Shown one piece after another: positions 34,665 through 44,701 of a DNA stretch of 64,000 nt. This DNA comes from Aspidiotus rigidus (Eukaryota > Arthropoda > Insecta > Hemiptera > Diaspididae). The notes under the pieces are model-generated. The model was not told where the DNA came from, ran no database searches, and saw only the letters and a list, made by a program, of their open reading frames with translations. The translations under genes were made by a program, and so were the position numbers. Where the stretch lies: the NCBI GenBank assembly GCA_035079385.1, contig JAVHKY010000034.1, positions 6,758,001-6,822,000 on the forward strand. The letters run 5' to 3'. Numbering within the stretch: position 1 is the first letter of the stretch; each line of letters opens with the position of its first letter.

Positions 34665-37004
34665 CTACCGAGGAGGACATGACTGAACTAGCGAGTCATC
34701 ACAATGTGAATCATACTCGTAAACTAATTCAATCAAACCCTCATCAGGTATGTACCTGTTGAGCACATTTAGGTTATCGTTATTCAGATGGCGAATAATT
34801 TCGATGTGTTCTAGCGCGGTACGTTTGAAAGCCGAGGACTCTCTATGGAGGAGGGACTCAGATCCCTCTATGAAACCATGGCCAGTGGTAATAAGATGGT
34901 CCGCAAATGCCGAATCACCCAATTTCTTCTTTTCCCACGCCTTCCTATGCTCATCTATTCTAATTTTGAGCTGACGTCCAGTCTCGCCTATATAGATTCC
35001 ATTACAATCATTACACTCAATTTTGTAAACCCCGCTTCTTTCGACCAGTGGGATAGGATCCTTTAACTTGACGAACAAACTTTTTACAGTGTTCAGATTG
35101 TAAAACACTGGCCGAAACGCAAATGGGCGGAGGACACGACCTAATTGGGAAGAGAATTTCCCCAAAAACGGAAGCCCAATCCAACGTTTCCTACTATCTG
35201 ACGCTGGATTACGGGGGAGGGAGGTAGTGGAATCAAGGCATTTCCGAGTCAATTTCCTATGGACCATCAAGTCAATATCCAAGCTGATCTCGTTCACTCT
35301 GGCCAAGTGCTTTATAGTCAAAAGCTCCTGTTGAAAAGCGAGCTGACCTAATGGAATACTCGTCAACCGGTGGATATAGCTATTAAAACCAGCATATTTG
35401 TGAGCAACCGGGCAGAAAGATCTGCCTTGGACAGTAATATCGGTCGAGGTATCTTTTCTATAAATGGCAAATTCGTGGGCACCTTCTCTATTGGAGATAG
35501 TAAGGTCCAAAAAATTTATAGATGGACCGCCTACTTCTAACGTGAATTTGATGGATGGGTATAAACTGTTAAGATACCTGAGAAACTCCAAAAGGAGATC
35601 CCGTTGACCGGTCCACAAATACAACACATCTTCGACGTACCTGTGCCAATAATATATATGACCCAAAAACCCCTGACCAGAGGAAAAGAGATCAAGCTCA
35701 AATTTAGACATGAAAACCTCCGAAATGAGAGAACCCAGAGGAGAGCCAATAGGGATACCTACCTCCTCAGGAAATTCGACAAATTTGCCTTCAAATTTGC
35801 AAAAGTTGAGAGACCAACAAATATTGAGTAAATTAAAAAATTCTGCCAACTCTTTGTGACAGATATTAGATTGGATCAAAAGGTCTCCCATATGTTGCAT
35901 GGCAGTAGCTCTAGGGATACTCGGAAATAAGCCGATAACGTCAAAGGAGCATAGGGTTGAATCAGGCGGAAGAATGGCATCCTTAAGCTTATTAGCCAAA
36001 GAGACCGAATTCTTCACAGAGTAGGATGACTCAAATTCCACTCTAGATTTGAACCAACGGTCCAAAAATTTCGCCAAGAAGTACGTGGGGGAAGACACAA
36101 AAGAAACGACCGGCCGCATCGGGGTGTCCCTCTTATGAACCTTAGGTAGCCCGTACAATAGGGGCGGCACTGGATTGGGCTCAAGAAGCATTCTTTTAAG
36201 CTTAGGGGTCTTAATAATGAATTCACACGTGTTTATAACACGTCTAACTTCTTTGACGTGATTTGGAAAATTGAAATCCGCATTTTCCTTGGCGCCACAC
36301 TGGTCGAGAACGTCATAGACCTTGGAGACGTAAGAGGACTTATCCATAACGACAATGGCATTCCCTTTATTAGCCTTAGTTATGGTTAAGCCCTCCTCCC
36401 TGACCTTCCTCTTGATCCTCTTAATCACCTCAAAGGCCAGATCATTTATACGAGGGAGGGGGGTATCGCGGACAAAGGCGGCACACGCTTTCTGAGTATT
36501 AACCCCAGGCCCAATTTTTATTTCGAGGTCCGCAACAACTTTGGCCAAAGTGTTAGCATTATTAAGAGGGGGTAACCCGAATTTTAACCCCTTCTCCAAG
36601 AGATACAACTCGTCACTCTCAACCTCAACATTACTACAATTTATAATCCGCGGTTGAAACTTTTGGATAACGCTGACGTCAGTACTCACTTCCTGGACAG
36701 CGGAGGCATTCAAATTTAGGAGGGAGCTGAGCTTCTTATTTTTCTTACGTTTCAATTTAGCCTCAAAAGACCGACATTTAAGGTTAACCGACTTGATAAA
36801 CAGATCCAACTCACCCGGCGAAAGTAAAGCAGAAAGCTTAGAATGGACCAACAAGTTCAACCTTGTGGTGATATTCAACTTCCCATGCCACCTCCGCAAC
36901 TCAGTACGGATCCATTTTTCTGTCAGAAATTTTTCCAGTTTCCTAGTGGTCTGAGCACAATCGGAGAACAGCCGAAATTTGATAAACTTGGGTTTCACAT
37001 GCAA
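34665..37004 (-). CDS. Penelope-like polyprotein: RT plus GIY-YIG endonuclease, YVDD changed to YVED
   Basis: An uninterrupted 779-codon ORF. The N-terminal ~265 residues include a basic KRKKNKKL stretch and the conserved LPPLNN..A.VVADLEIKIGPG segment. RT runs from about residue 270 (PPLLYGLPKVHK) through CSFDVIGLFPSIP, GIPIGSPLGSLISEVFMSKFELD and the motif C box. At box C it reads YVED (Y456-D459): the first catalytic Asp is Glu, codon 35631-35633. All other copies here with this region read YVDD. The GIY-YIG nuclease is at ~656-710 (GVYKIECNDCNGIYIGETGRQLKIRIDEH). The protein would act in the nucleus by nicking the target and priming cDNA synthesis. Loss of the Asp suggests an RT-defective enzyme despite the intact frame. 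Confidence 0.93.
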   Translation of the reverse strand: MHVKPKFIKFRLFSDCAQTTRKLEKFLTEKWIRTELRRWHGKLNITTRLNLLVHSKLSALLSPGELDLFIKSVNLKCRSFEAKLKRKKNKKLSSLLNLNASAVQEVSTDVSVIQKFQPRIINCSNVEVESDELYLLEKGLKFGLPPLNNANTLAKVVADLEIKIGPGVNTQKACAAFVRDTPLPRINDLAFEVIKRIKRKVREEGLTITKANKGNAIVVMDKSSYVSKVYDVLDQCGAKENADFNFPNHVKEVRRVINTCEFIIKTPKLKRMLLEPNPVPPLLYGLPKVHKRDTPMRPVVSFVSSPTYFLAKFLDRWFKSRVEFESSYSVKNSVSLANKLKDAILPPDSTLCSFDVIGLFPSIPRATAMQHMGDLLIQSNICHKELAEFFNLLNICWSLNFCKFEGKFVEFPEEVGIPIGSPLGSLISEVFMSKFELDLFSSGQGFLGHIYYWHRYVEDVLYLWTGQRDLLLEFLRYLNSLYPSIKFTLEVGGPSINFLDLTISNREGAHEFAIYRKDTSTDITVQGRSFCPVAHKYAGFNSYIHRLTSIPLGQLAFQQELLTIKHLARVNEISLDIDLMVHRKLTRKCLDSTTSLPRNPASDSRKRWIGLPFLGKFSSQLGRVLRPFAFRPVFYNLNTVKSLFVKLKDPIPLVERSGVYKIECNDCNGIYIGETGRQLKIRIDEHRKAWEKKKLGDSAFADHLITTGHGFIEGSESLLHRESSAFKRTALEHIEIIRHLNNDNLNVLNRYIPDEGLIELVYEYDSHCDDSLVQSCPPR

Positions 37005-37110
37005 TTTTAAACACTTATTAAGAAACCAAATGGGATGAAAACGATAACCGTTGGTTACGAAACTTCACAAAGAGAAACCGTAAATACGCCTCATCAGCGT
37101 TATTAATACA

Positions 37111-37225
37111 ATTGATTCGGTTCTCTAAAATATGACCAGAAACATATAACGTCGACATACTCAACGATTAAGACGTAGTGTCGTCGTTAGATGTTTCTGG
37201 TCATATTTTAGAGAACTGAATCGAT
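37111..37225. repeat. 5'-end hairpin of the Penelope element
   Basis: The 35-nt arm 37111-37145 is the reverse complement of 37191-37225 with two mismatches. Pairing continues inward (TAACGTCGACA with TGTCGTCGTTA), leaving a loop of about 21 nt. It lies in the PLE 5' terminal region, upstream of the ORF. Confidence 0.85.
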
Positions 37226-37242
37226 TGCCAGAATGAGAGCTT

Positions 37243-39332
37243 TACGCTCATTAGCAGGTTTCAAGTCTTCTTGCTGAACATTTCTGGCATTGGTGATAGG
37301 ACCTGCAAGTCCAATTCCATGACATAAAATGAGAAATTAGACGAGCATGTGCGACAAAAAAAAGTTCAGATTACAAAGGGAAAAACGAAATTGTACTCAG
37401 CGTTTAAATAGTGCGCTAAAAGTTTGAAAGGATGTTGTACTTCAAGTAGTGGAATGCACAACTTTTCCACTTCTCCTAATTTTTCTGACGTAAATTAAGC
37501 TGATAAACGCCGTTTTGCTAATATCTCTATGACACAAAGAATCACAGAAATGGATAAAAATCCCTGTCGAGATGCAAATCCTGTCTTCTCAAGACATGGA
37601 ATCGGAAAATTCTAACAAACTCCAGAAACCACAATCGCCATGAAAATAAAATAATTAATGATGTACGATTCAAAACACGTACAGGCAGTTTACACAATTT
37701 CGTAACGAAAAAAAAAAAAAAACAGTCTACCACTAAATTTCTACATGTTGAGTTGATAACCGAGAGCCTTATTATAGATAACCGTTTGAACCCATACACA
37801 TACTGCACATATGTACACGCGTTGAGGACGACGGTAATAATAATAAAAAAAATCCCAAACTGAAAATCGAGTGTACGAGAAAAGTGAAAAATATACACAG
37901 AGCGAAACGATAAAAAAAAAAAAAAAAATACCAGTCCTCACCTCGAAATCAACGTACCGGTGTGTGCATCGTGCGAGCAAATTTCCCCAAAAAATAATAC
38001 AAACAATTTTATTAAAAGCGGTTTCGAAGCTAACCGTTTGTAATGTGTTAGCCGTTATTCCACTTCCTCCTCACCTACGTCGTTCGCCCACTAAATAAAA
38101 ACAATTTTCATAACACGACCATAAATTCCAATTTATGATTTCGGTATTCTCTCTCTCTCTCGCTCTATATTCACGAGAGAACGCGACAGGAAAAAATCTT
38201 TTCCTTTCGTTATAAAGAACCCTTATTTTCTTTCCTGCGTTATTTCTGTTTCCTCGCGTGGTCCGCTCCGCCTTCGTATTCCCGTAAGGAAAATACGCGA
38301 GAAAAAAAGCAAAAGAACATCAAGAACCGAGCACTGTTGTATCGTCGGCGCCGACCTCACCCAGTCTTCTACGATGTCAAGATATTTGTCATAATTTAGA
38401 CGATTGTGCACCACACCAACGAGTATATAGTTCTACATGTGGCTTCTTTCGCAAATGACGAATTAGCCGCAGGGGTTACGAGTCTTGCTCTTTTTTATCT
38501 CGAATATTTTGTACCGGAACTCTTCACCTCAACACCTGACCTCCTACCATCTCCCTCCTTTTCGACTAAATCTCACAGGGTGTCGTTTATTCAGCTCATC
38601 ATCATTTTTCTGACCGCTACCACAAAACGAGGACGTACAGAAAAAAAGTAAACTTCTACAACGATGATCAATACAACTTTACGAGAGGAGAAACGAATAT
38701 TAAATGAGTTGTGTCTTCTTTTCTCGGTTGATGATCCTATAAACAATTTTTGTATTTAATCATAAAAGGGAAGGAGTTCCGGTTTCGCTTACGAAATTTC
38801 GGTTTCGCTTACGAAATTTCGTAGGAGTCGCACTCGGAAAAACTGTGCTGATGAGCTGAAAGAATAAGAAAGGGTGGGTCTTAAAAACGTATCGAGTTCT
38901 GTATCAGTGAAAAATGTCGAATTCTAACAGGAAAAAAAAATCAAAAAAGTTTTGAGCTCGTAATCTCTGCAGAGAGGGGGGGGGAGGACTGAAAAAAATC
39001 GCCAATAAGCTAAAGATATGAGTAGAGATAGGGCTTGGAAAAATTCCGAGCTCTGTATCTATATGGAGAAAAGATCAAGAAATATTCTGAATTCTGAACC
39101 AGTATAGAAATAGGGATTTGGAAAAGTTTCGGGCTCGAAACTCCTGAAAATGATGGAGAGAATTAGGAGAAGTCCGAGCTCTGAAATCGCATAGGGGAAG
39201 AAATTGTATTTTGTTGATGGGCTGAAAGTCTGAGAAAACAAGATGAGTGTTGAAAACATTTCCAGCTTTGAACTCCTATAACAAGGATGACTGAAAAAAG
39301 ATATTTTCTGGCAAAGCGAAATAAATGAAGAT
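37243..39332. other. No gene recognised; A-runs and a 2x20-bp tandem
   Basis: Mostly unique-looking DNA. A-runs lie at about 37709-37722 and 37911-37928. A perfect 2x20-bp tandem is at 38781-38820. Dispersed phrases of the GGACTTGGAAAA type occur at 39000-39260. The 118-codon minus ORF 37542-37898 is hydrophobic and low-complexity, with no family resemblance. Confidence 0.4.
38781..38820. repeat. Perfect tandem duplication, 2 x 20 bp
   Basis: GGTTTCGCTTACGAAATTTC occurs twice in direct succession without a difference, so the duplication is recent. Confidence 0.95.
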
Positions 39333-39427
39333 CAGGAGGGGGGGGGGAGGTAGTTAGTAAATGAGAATACAAGCGAAAAATTTGGTCACCTCGTCGGGAT
39401 CCGAACTCGAGACCTTTCGCTTGCGGA
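39333..39427 (-). repeat. tRNA-derived SINE fragment
   Basis: Matches the left arm of the 41995-42279 element (AGTTAGTA.ATGAGAATAC.AGCGAAAAATTTGGTC.CC..GTCGGGATCCGAAC). On the minus strand it contains the B-box-like GTTCGGATCC. It is cut where Penelope sequence begins at about 39428, so the A-box half is missing. Confidence 0.7.
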
Positions 39428-40867
39428 CGGAGGGAGAACTTCCCCAGGCAAGGGAGACTGATCCAACGCATACGACGATCACGGATTGTGTCTCGGGGAA
39501 GAGAGGTGGTGGAGTCAAGAACACTCCTCGTAACTTTCCTCCGAACCATCACGTCAACGTCGACATTGACCCCATTCACTCTGGCCCGGTGTCTTATTGT
39601 GAGTATTTCTTTCTTGAAGGCAGACTGACCCAAAGGAATACGAGTCAGTCTGTGAACTAGGCTATTAAAAGCAGCCATCTTATGAGCAACAGGACAGAAC
39701 GAACCTCCGTCGACTAAAACATTGGTCACAGTATCTTTCCTTTAAATTCCAAACTTATGGATACCGTCTGTTATAGAGATCGGTAAATCCAAAAAGTTAA
39801 TGGAAAATACCCCTATTTCCAAAGTAAACTTTATGGAAGGGTACCAGGAATTGAGATACCTCAGAAACTCACCAAGGAGATCTGGGGGACCAATCCAGGT
39901 GCATAGAACGTCATCAACGTACCTGTGCCAATAGTGAATATGATTGAGTAACACCTGGTTCGAGGAAAAGAGGTCAAGTTCAAACTTAGACATGAAAACT
40001 TCGGAGATGAGAGAGCCTAAAGGTGATCCAATGGGGGAACCTGAAAATATTCAGGAGATCGAAAAATTCATGAAGCTCATTGTGGGGAATGTTGGCTTTG
40101 ACGAGTAGCTCACCCATACGCTGGATAGTAGCAGCCTTAGGAATATTCGGGAACAGACCAACAACATCAAACGAGCCGATGGTCGTTCCCGCGGGAAGAC
40201 TTACACCCTCCAGGACGTCAGTTAAGGAGGCCGAATTCAAGACCGTATGAGGAGATTCAAAATCAATGCGATTTTTGAACCAACGGTCCAGGAATTTGGC
40301 AAGGAGCTAGATGGAGGAGGAGATGAAAGAAATGACGGGTCGCATCGGGGTATTGTTCTCAGGCACTTCGGGCAGCCCGAAGAGAAGGGGGGTGTAGGGT
40401 TAGGAACAAGGAGGGCTTTTTCAAAAGCAGGAGTTTTGATAATAGCCTCACTCCTGTTGATGACACTCCTAACTTCTTTAACGTGCTTCGGGAAGCTGAA
40501 ATCCTCACTCTCTTAAGCACTAAACTGCTGGATGACTTCATAGACCTTAGAAGAATAGGCGGGTTTCTCCATCACCACAACAGCGTTACCCTTGTCAGCT
40601 TTAGTGACGATTAAATCTCCCTCTTTAATCTTCCTCTTTAAACTTTGAATCACTCCCATTAATTTATTACTCATGCAAAGGAGGGGGTTATTGCGGACTA
40701 TTTCGGCACAAACTTTCTGGGTATTAAAACTAGGACCAATTTTAACAGCAAGATCCGCAACAACATTCGCCAAGGTTTCATCCTTCTTGAGGGGAGGTAG
40801 ACTGAATTCCAAACCTTTCTCAAGAAGGGCTCTTTCGTCACTGTTAAACCCTATCTGACTATTATTT
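39428..40867 (-). pseudogene. Penelope-like element, frameshifted and internally deleted
   Basis: Minus-strand PLE whose 5' part resumes at 41709 after a GC-rich insert. From the 5' side: N-terminal LPPLKKDETLANVVADLAVKIGPS (40513-40905 frame), a broken mid-section with several frameshifts (40360-40540), VVGLFPNIPKAATIQRMGELLVKAN, then a deletion of about 100 bp near 40040 between LLN and the GSPLG region. RYVDDVL is intact (39742-39993 frame). The C-terminal RRKVTRSVLDSTTSLPRD part ends abruptly at LGKFSL near 39430, so GIY-YIG and the tail are lost at the SINE junction. Non-functional. Confidence 0.9.
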
Positions 40868-41703
40868 GTAACCCTAATAAATTGCCGGTGCTCATGCCCC
40901 CTCAAGAATACAACCTAACATACACCAAAGAACCACTTACGTCAGTCTGATCTTGAAAAAATCTCTCTGCTGAGCCAACTCCGCCTTTCCATTGAACTTC
41001 CTGTAAAAGGTTTTTAAAACTCGTTTGAGTATACCTGCAACATACGCCTACGCAACCTACCTAACTTACGGTCACGCACGACCTTTGCTATAGACTGTTC
41101 CTTCAAACATTGCGGGGAATTGACCAGACCTTCACTTATTCTCTCATCTTGACACCAACACAGGGCCTTGCCCCAGTTGTCACACTGGTAGAACTTTCTG
41201 ATCATTTCCCCTTTACTAACTATGCAATGTCGAGTCCCCATCAGCCGCCCAATAGCAGCCTGATGGCTACAGGTTCAGCAACCCTGCGCTTGCCCCGTAG
41301 TGTCCACTTTAGTGGGGCAGAACCGAGTCCACTACCACCTTATCTGGGGCGGCCAACCCCAGCCTCGGATTTGTGCGACAAGGCCCCTGGCACCTAACTC
41401 AGCCGGTACCCCTTAACCTGACTAGCCGATGCCAATCACCGCACAAGCCCCATTACAAGAGACTCTGTGATGACGCCCCGTCCCTGCCATGAAGTCCATC
41501 TCATGGCCTTTTGACCTCAAGGGTCCCAGCCCCTGCTCGGGCTTCCACTGGAGGATGCAGCTCCAGTGCTCATCAGGGGAAAAGACTGTTCCCCTGACCA
41601 CTGACAAGACTCGCATTACCTATTCTACCTTTAGGTCAGCTCGGTCCATCGGCTACCTCGGGTCTCGGCCAACTATCCAGGTCCTATATATACAGTATTT
41701 ACA
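40868..41703. mobile_element. 836-bp GC-rich insert in a Penelope copy, 5-bp duplication
   Basis: The sibling PLE at 19366-19380 reads straight through CTATTATTTATGAGGGG. Here TATTT is present at 40863-40867 and again at 41704-41708, with 836 bp between. The insert is markedly richer in G+C than its surroundings. It holds a 75-codon minus ORF (41014-41241, ending LKEQSIAKVVRDRKLGRLRRR...) of unknown nature. I see no terminal inverted repeats, RT or tRNA-like promoter. Confidence 0.7.
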
Positions 41704-41708
41704 TATTT

Positions 41709-41802
41709 ATGAGGGGGGGATGGAATTTATGAACGACAACATCGTCACTCACCCCTTCCTCAACCATATCACCGTTAACCTTCATTAGGGAGGACAACTT
41801 CC
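41709..41802 (-). pseudogene. Penelope-like element, N-terminal piece beyond the insert
   Basis: Closely matches 19376-19480 (GAGGGGGGATGGAATTTATGAACG.CAACA.C.TCACTC), the antisense of the PLE N-terminal coding region. It breaks off at about 41802, where an oppositely oriented PLE tail begins. Confidence 0.8.
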
Positions 41803-41992
41803 TATTTTGGTTTATGATTCACACCACGATTTCTCTTTTGGTCAGTCTTAATACCCTGTTCTCCTCTTCTGTTCGTCAGTTGCTTTCATTTCAGTCCTGA
41901 AGGTGGTTTATTAACCGAAAGCGCTCTTCGTTTCAATTTTTTCTGCGGTTTGCATAGTTTACTCTCCCTTCGGAGTATTCGTCCTTTCGAGT
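41803..41992 (+). repeat. Penelope 3' tail in inverted orientation
   Basis: Starting at the position of the ORF end (GGTTTATGATTCA, compare the reverse complement of 12575 downward), this is the PLE tail on the plus strand. It joins back-to-back the minus-strand N-terminal piece. It contains the hammerhead-like motif CTGAAGG, T, GGTT-TATT-AACC, GAAA, GCGCTC at 41894-41930, with one core change (A9 to G). Confidence 0.8.
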
Positions 41993-41994
41993 TT

Positions 41995-42279
41995 GAAAGA
42001 CAACGATTTTTTACGTGCGGGATAATATTCAGGAGGGGGTAGTTAGTAGATGAGAATACCAGCGAAAAATTTGGTCGCCTAGTCGGGATCCGAACACGAG
42101 ACCTTTCGATTGCTGGGCGACTGCTCTAACGGTCTAACCGCTGAGCTACGAGGGGATCAAACGATGCGGGTCTCGGGTTCGGATCCCGACAAGGTGACCG
42201 AGTTTTTCGCTTGTATTCTCATCTACTAACTTCCCCCCTCCTGAATATTATCCCACACGTAAAAAATCCTTGTCTTTCG
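41995..42279. mobile_element. Head-to-head tRNA-derived SINE pair
   Basis: The 109-bp left arm (41995-42103) is the reverse complement of 42169-42279 with few differences. The minus strand of 42077-42155 is tRNA-like: A box TAGCTCAGCGG (42148-42138), a GCTC/GAGC D-stem, an imperfect anticodon arm with AGC in the loop, and B box TGTTCGGATCC (42096-42086). The right arm repeats only the B-box half. Imperfect anticodon and T stems, and a C where U33 is expected, argue against a functional tRNA gene. Confidence 0.7.
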
Positions 42280-42456
42280 TAAATGAAGATCGTGAACCTG
42301 CAAATTTTGGAATTAGGCGCTAGAATTTAAGAAACTTCAGAAAAGACATGAAACATATCAAAAGTTCAAGCTCGGAACCTCTAAAGAGGGAGGGACTTTG
42401 AAAAATTTTGCTGATATGAGCCGAAGATACGAGTGAAAGTGGGATTGGGAGAAATT

Positions 42457-44701
42457 CCGCGCTAAATTGAAAAGGAAGAAAAATAAGAAACTTTGTTCCC
42501 TCCAGAAAAAGAAAGAAAATTTGAATAATCCCGCTGTCCAGGAAATGAGACCTGAGGTCAGTGTTATCCAAAACTTCCAAACGCGCATTATAAATTGCAG
42601 TCAGGTTGAGTTCAGTAGTGATGAGGTGAATTTATTAGAGAAAGGGTTGAAGTTCGGATTACCCCCTCTTAATAATAGTAATGCTTTGGCTAATGTTGTT
42701 GCCGACCTCGAGGTGAAAATCGGACCGGGGGTTAATACTCAAAAAAATTGTGCTGCTCTTGTCCGCAATACCCCCCTCCCTCGTATAAACAATTACGCAA
42801 TTGAGGTGATTAAGGGATTAAAGAGGAGGGTCAGGGAGGAGGGCTTAATCATCACGAAGGCTGACAAAAGTAATGCCAGAAGTCCTCCTACGTCTCCAAG
42901 GTCTATGACGTTCTCGGCCAGTGTGGTGCTAAGGAAAACGACAGTTTCAATTTTCCTAAACACGTAAAAGAAGTTAGACGTGTGATAAACGAGTGTGAAT
43001 TTATTATTAAAACTTTCTCGCTAAAAAGATTGCTCCTGGAGCCCAACCCTGTGCCTCCCCTCTTGTACGGGCTACCAAAAGTCCATAAAAAAGATAACCC
43101 GATGCGTCCGGTCGTATCCTTTGTGTCCTCCCCCACGTACGCTCTGGCGAAATTTTTGGACCGATGGTTTAAATCAAGAGTTGACCATGAGTCACCTTAC
43201 TCGGTGAAAAATTCGGTCTCCTTGGCTGGTAGGCTTAAGGATAATATTCTTCCGCTGGGATCGACCCTGTGTTCATTTGATGTGGTCGGCCTGTTCCCCA
43301 ATATCCCCAGAGCAACCGCCATGCAACATATGGGAGACCTTTTGATTCAAACAAATGTTCGCCAAGAAGAATTGGGTGAATTTTTCAATCTCCTCAATAT
43401 TTGTTGGTCTCCCAATTATTGCAAATTCGATAACAAGTTTTTTGAGTTTCCTAAAGAGGTTGAAATACCCATCGGTTCTTCTTTGGGTTCTCTCATTTCG
43501 GAGGTCTTTATGTCTAAGTTTGAGCTCGATTTGTTCTCCTCTGGCAGTGCGTATTTAGATCAGATTTATTATTGGCACAGGTATGTCGACGATGTGTTGT
43601 GTACGTGGACTGGTCCCCGAGAGCTCCTTTTGGAGTTTCTCCAGTATCTAAATAATCAATATCCTTCTATAAAATTTACTTTAGAAATCGGTGGCGCATC
43701 TATTAATTACTTGGATTTGACGATCTGTAATAGAGACGGTATCCATGAATTCGCCATATACAGGAAAGATACTGCGACCGATATTACTGTCCACGGAAAA
43801 TCTTTTTGCCCTGTAGCCCATAAATATGCTGGATTTAACAGCTTAATCCATCGACTGACTAGTATTCCTCAATCAGTCAGCCTTCCAAAAAGAGGTATTA
43901 ACTATAAAGCACTTGGCCAGAGTGAATGAAGTGAAGTTAGACATTGACCTTATGATCCACAGGAAAGTTACTCGAAAATACCTAGATTCCACCACCTCCC
44001 TCCCCCGCAATACGGCCCTAAACAGTAGAGAGCGTTGGATAAGGCTTCCGTTCTTGAGGCAGTTTTCAGCTCAATTGAGTCGTGTCCTACGCCCCTTCGG
44101 ATTTCGGCCTGTGTATTACAACCCCAATACCATAAAAAGTTTATTGGTTAGGCTAAAAGACCCCATCCAACTGGCCGAGAGGAGTGGTGTGTATAAAGTT
44201 GAGTGTAAGGATTGTAACGGAATTTATGTCGGCGAGACAGGCCGTCAGTTGAAAATTAGAATTGCTGAACATAGGAAGGCGTGGGAAAAAAAGAATATAG
44301 GTGAATCGGCGTTTGCGGACCATCTAATCACTAGCGGCCATTGCATTAAAGAGGGGTCCGAGGTCCTCCTCTATAGAGAAAACGCGTATTCGAAGCGGAA
44401 AGTGTTAGAACAAATAATCCGTCATTTAAATAACGACGACCTTAATGTGCTCAACAGGTACATACCTGATGAGGGGTTGATTGAACTAGTTTACGAGTAT
44501 GATTCACGTCGTGATGACTCGCTGGTTCAATCCTGATTTCCTCGTATGTTTCTAGTTTACAGCCGGAGTTGGTTCCGTCGCTTTCCAGTCCCCGTTGACA
44601 ATGATTGTTTAATCGAAAGCGCTCCGGCGTAGTTTAATTTCTGTGGCTAAAATTGTAAATTACTCCGTTTGTATTACTCGCTTGAGTATGACTTCGTCTA
44701 G
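42457..44701 (+). pseudogene. Penelope-like element, 5'-truncated, two frameshifts
   Basis: Plus-strand PLE beginning inside the N-terminal basic region (AKLKRKKNKKL). Frame 42467-42967 ends in a frameshift near 42875, where about 13 bp of the KADKxNAVVVMDK region are missing. Frame 42982-43929 gives RT with SFDVVGLFPNIP, GSSLGSLISEVFMSKFELD and intact YVDD. A 1-2-bp frameshift near 43870-43890 leads to frame 43913-44536 with a complete GIY-YIG module (GVYKVECKDCNGIYVGETGRQLKIRIAEH) and the C-terminus. The tail ends near 44701 with GAGTATGACTTCGTCTAG. Except for these lesions it is well preserved. Confidence 0.92.
44590..44630 (+). ncRNA. Decayed hammerhead-like motif in Penelope tail
   Basis: CCCG, TTGACAA, TGATT-GTTT-AATC, GAAA, GCGCTC, CGG. 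Helix I (CCG/CGG), helix II and the GAA box are kept. The CUGANGA box has two changes, like the copy at 34586. Confidence 0.4.

Larger units (their letters stand above)
34518..37227 (-). mobile_element. Full-length Penelope-like element
   Basis: A 2710-bp minus-strand element flanked by a 15-bp duplication. Its 3' part (34518-34664) has a GAGTATGTCGTCGTTAG end and a decayed hammerhead-like motif. Its 5' part (37005-37227) has a large hairpin and repeats the AATCGTTGAGTATGTCG phrase of the 3' end, as expected for Penelope pseudo-LTR structure. The uninterrupted ORF makes it the youngest-looking PLE in the window. Confidence 0.92.

Noticed and set aside
37542..37898. 118-codon minus ORF, possible membrane protein
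   Set aside because: It is hydrophobic, but runs through homopolymer tracts and overlaps another frame of equal quality; no motif.
41014..41241. SOCS-box-like C-terminus in the GC-rich insert
   Set aside because: The LKEQSIAKVVRDRKL stretch has a vague resemblance only; key Leu-Cys and Pro positions are missing.
42077..42155. Functional tRNA gene on the minus strand
   Set aside because: A and B boxes are present, but the anticodon stem and T stem do not pair well, U33 is C, and the sequence is part of a repeated SINE-like unit.
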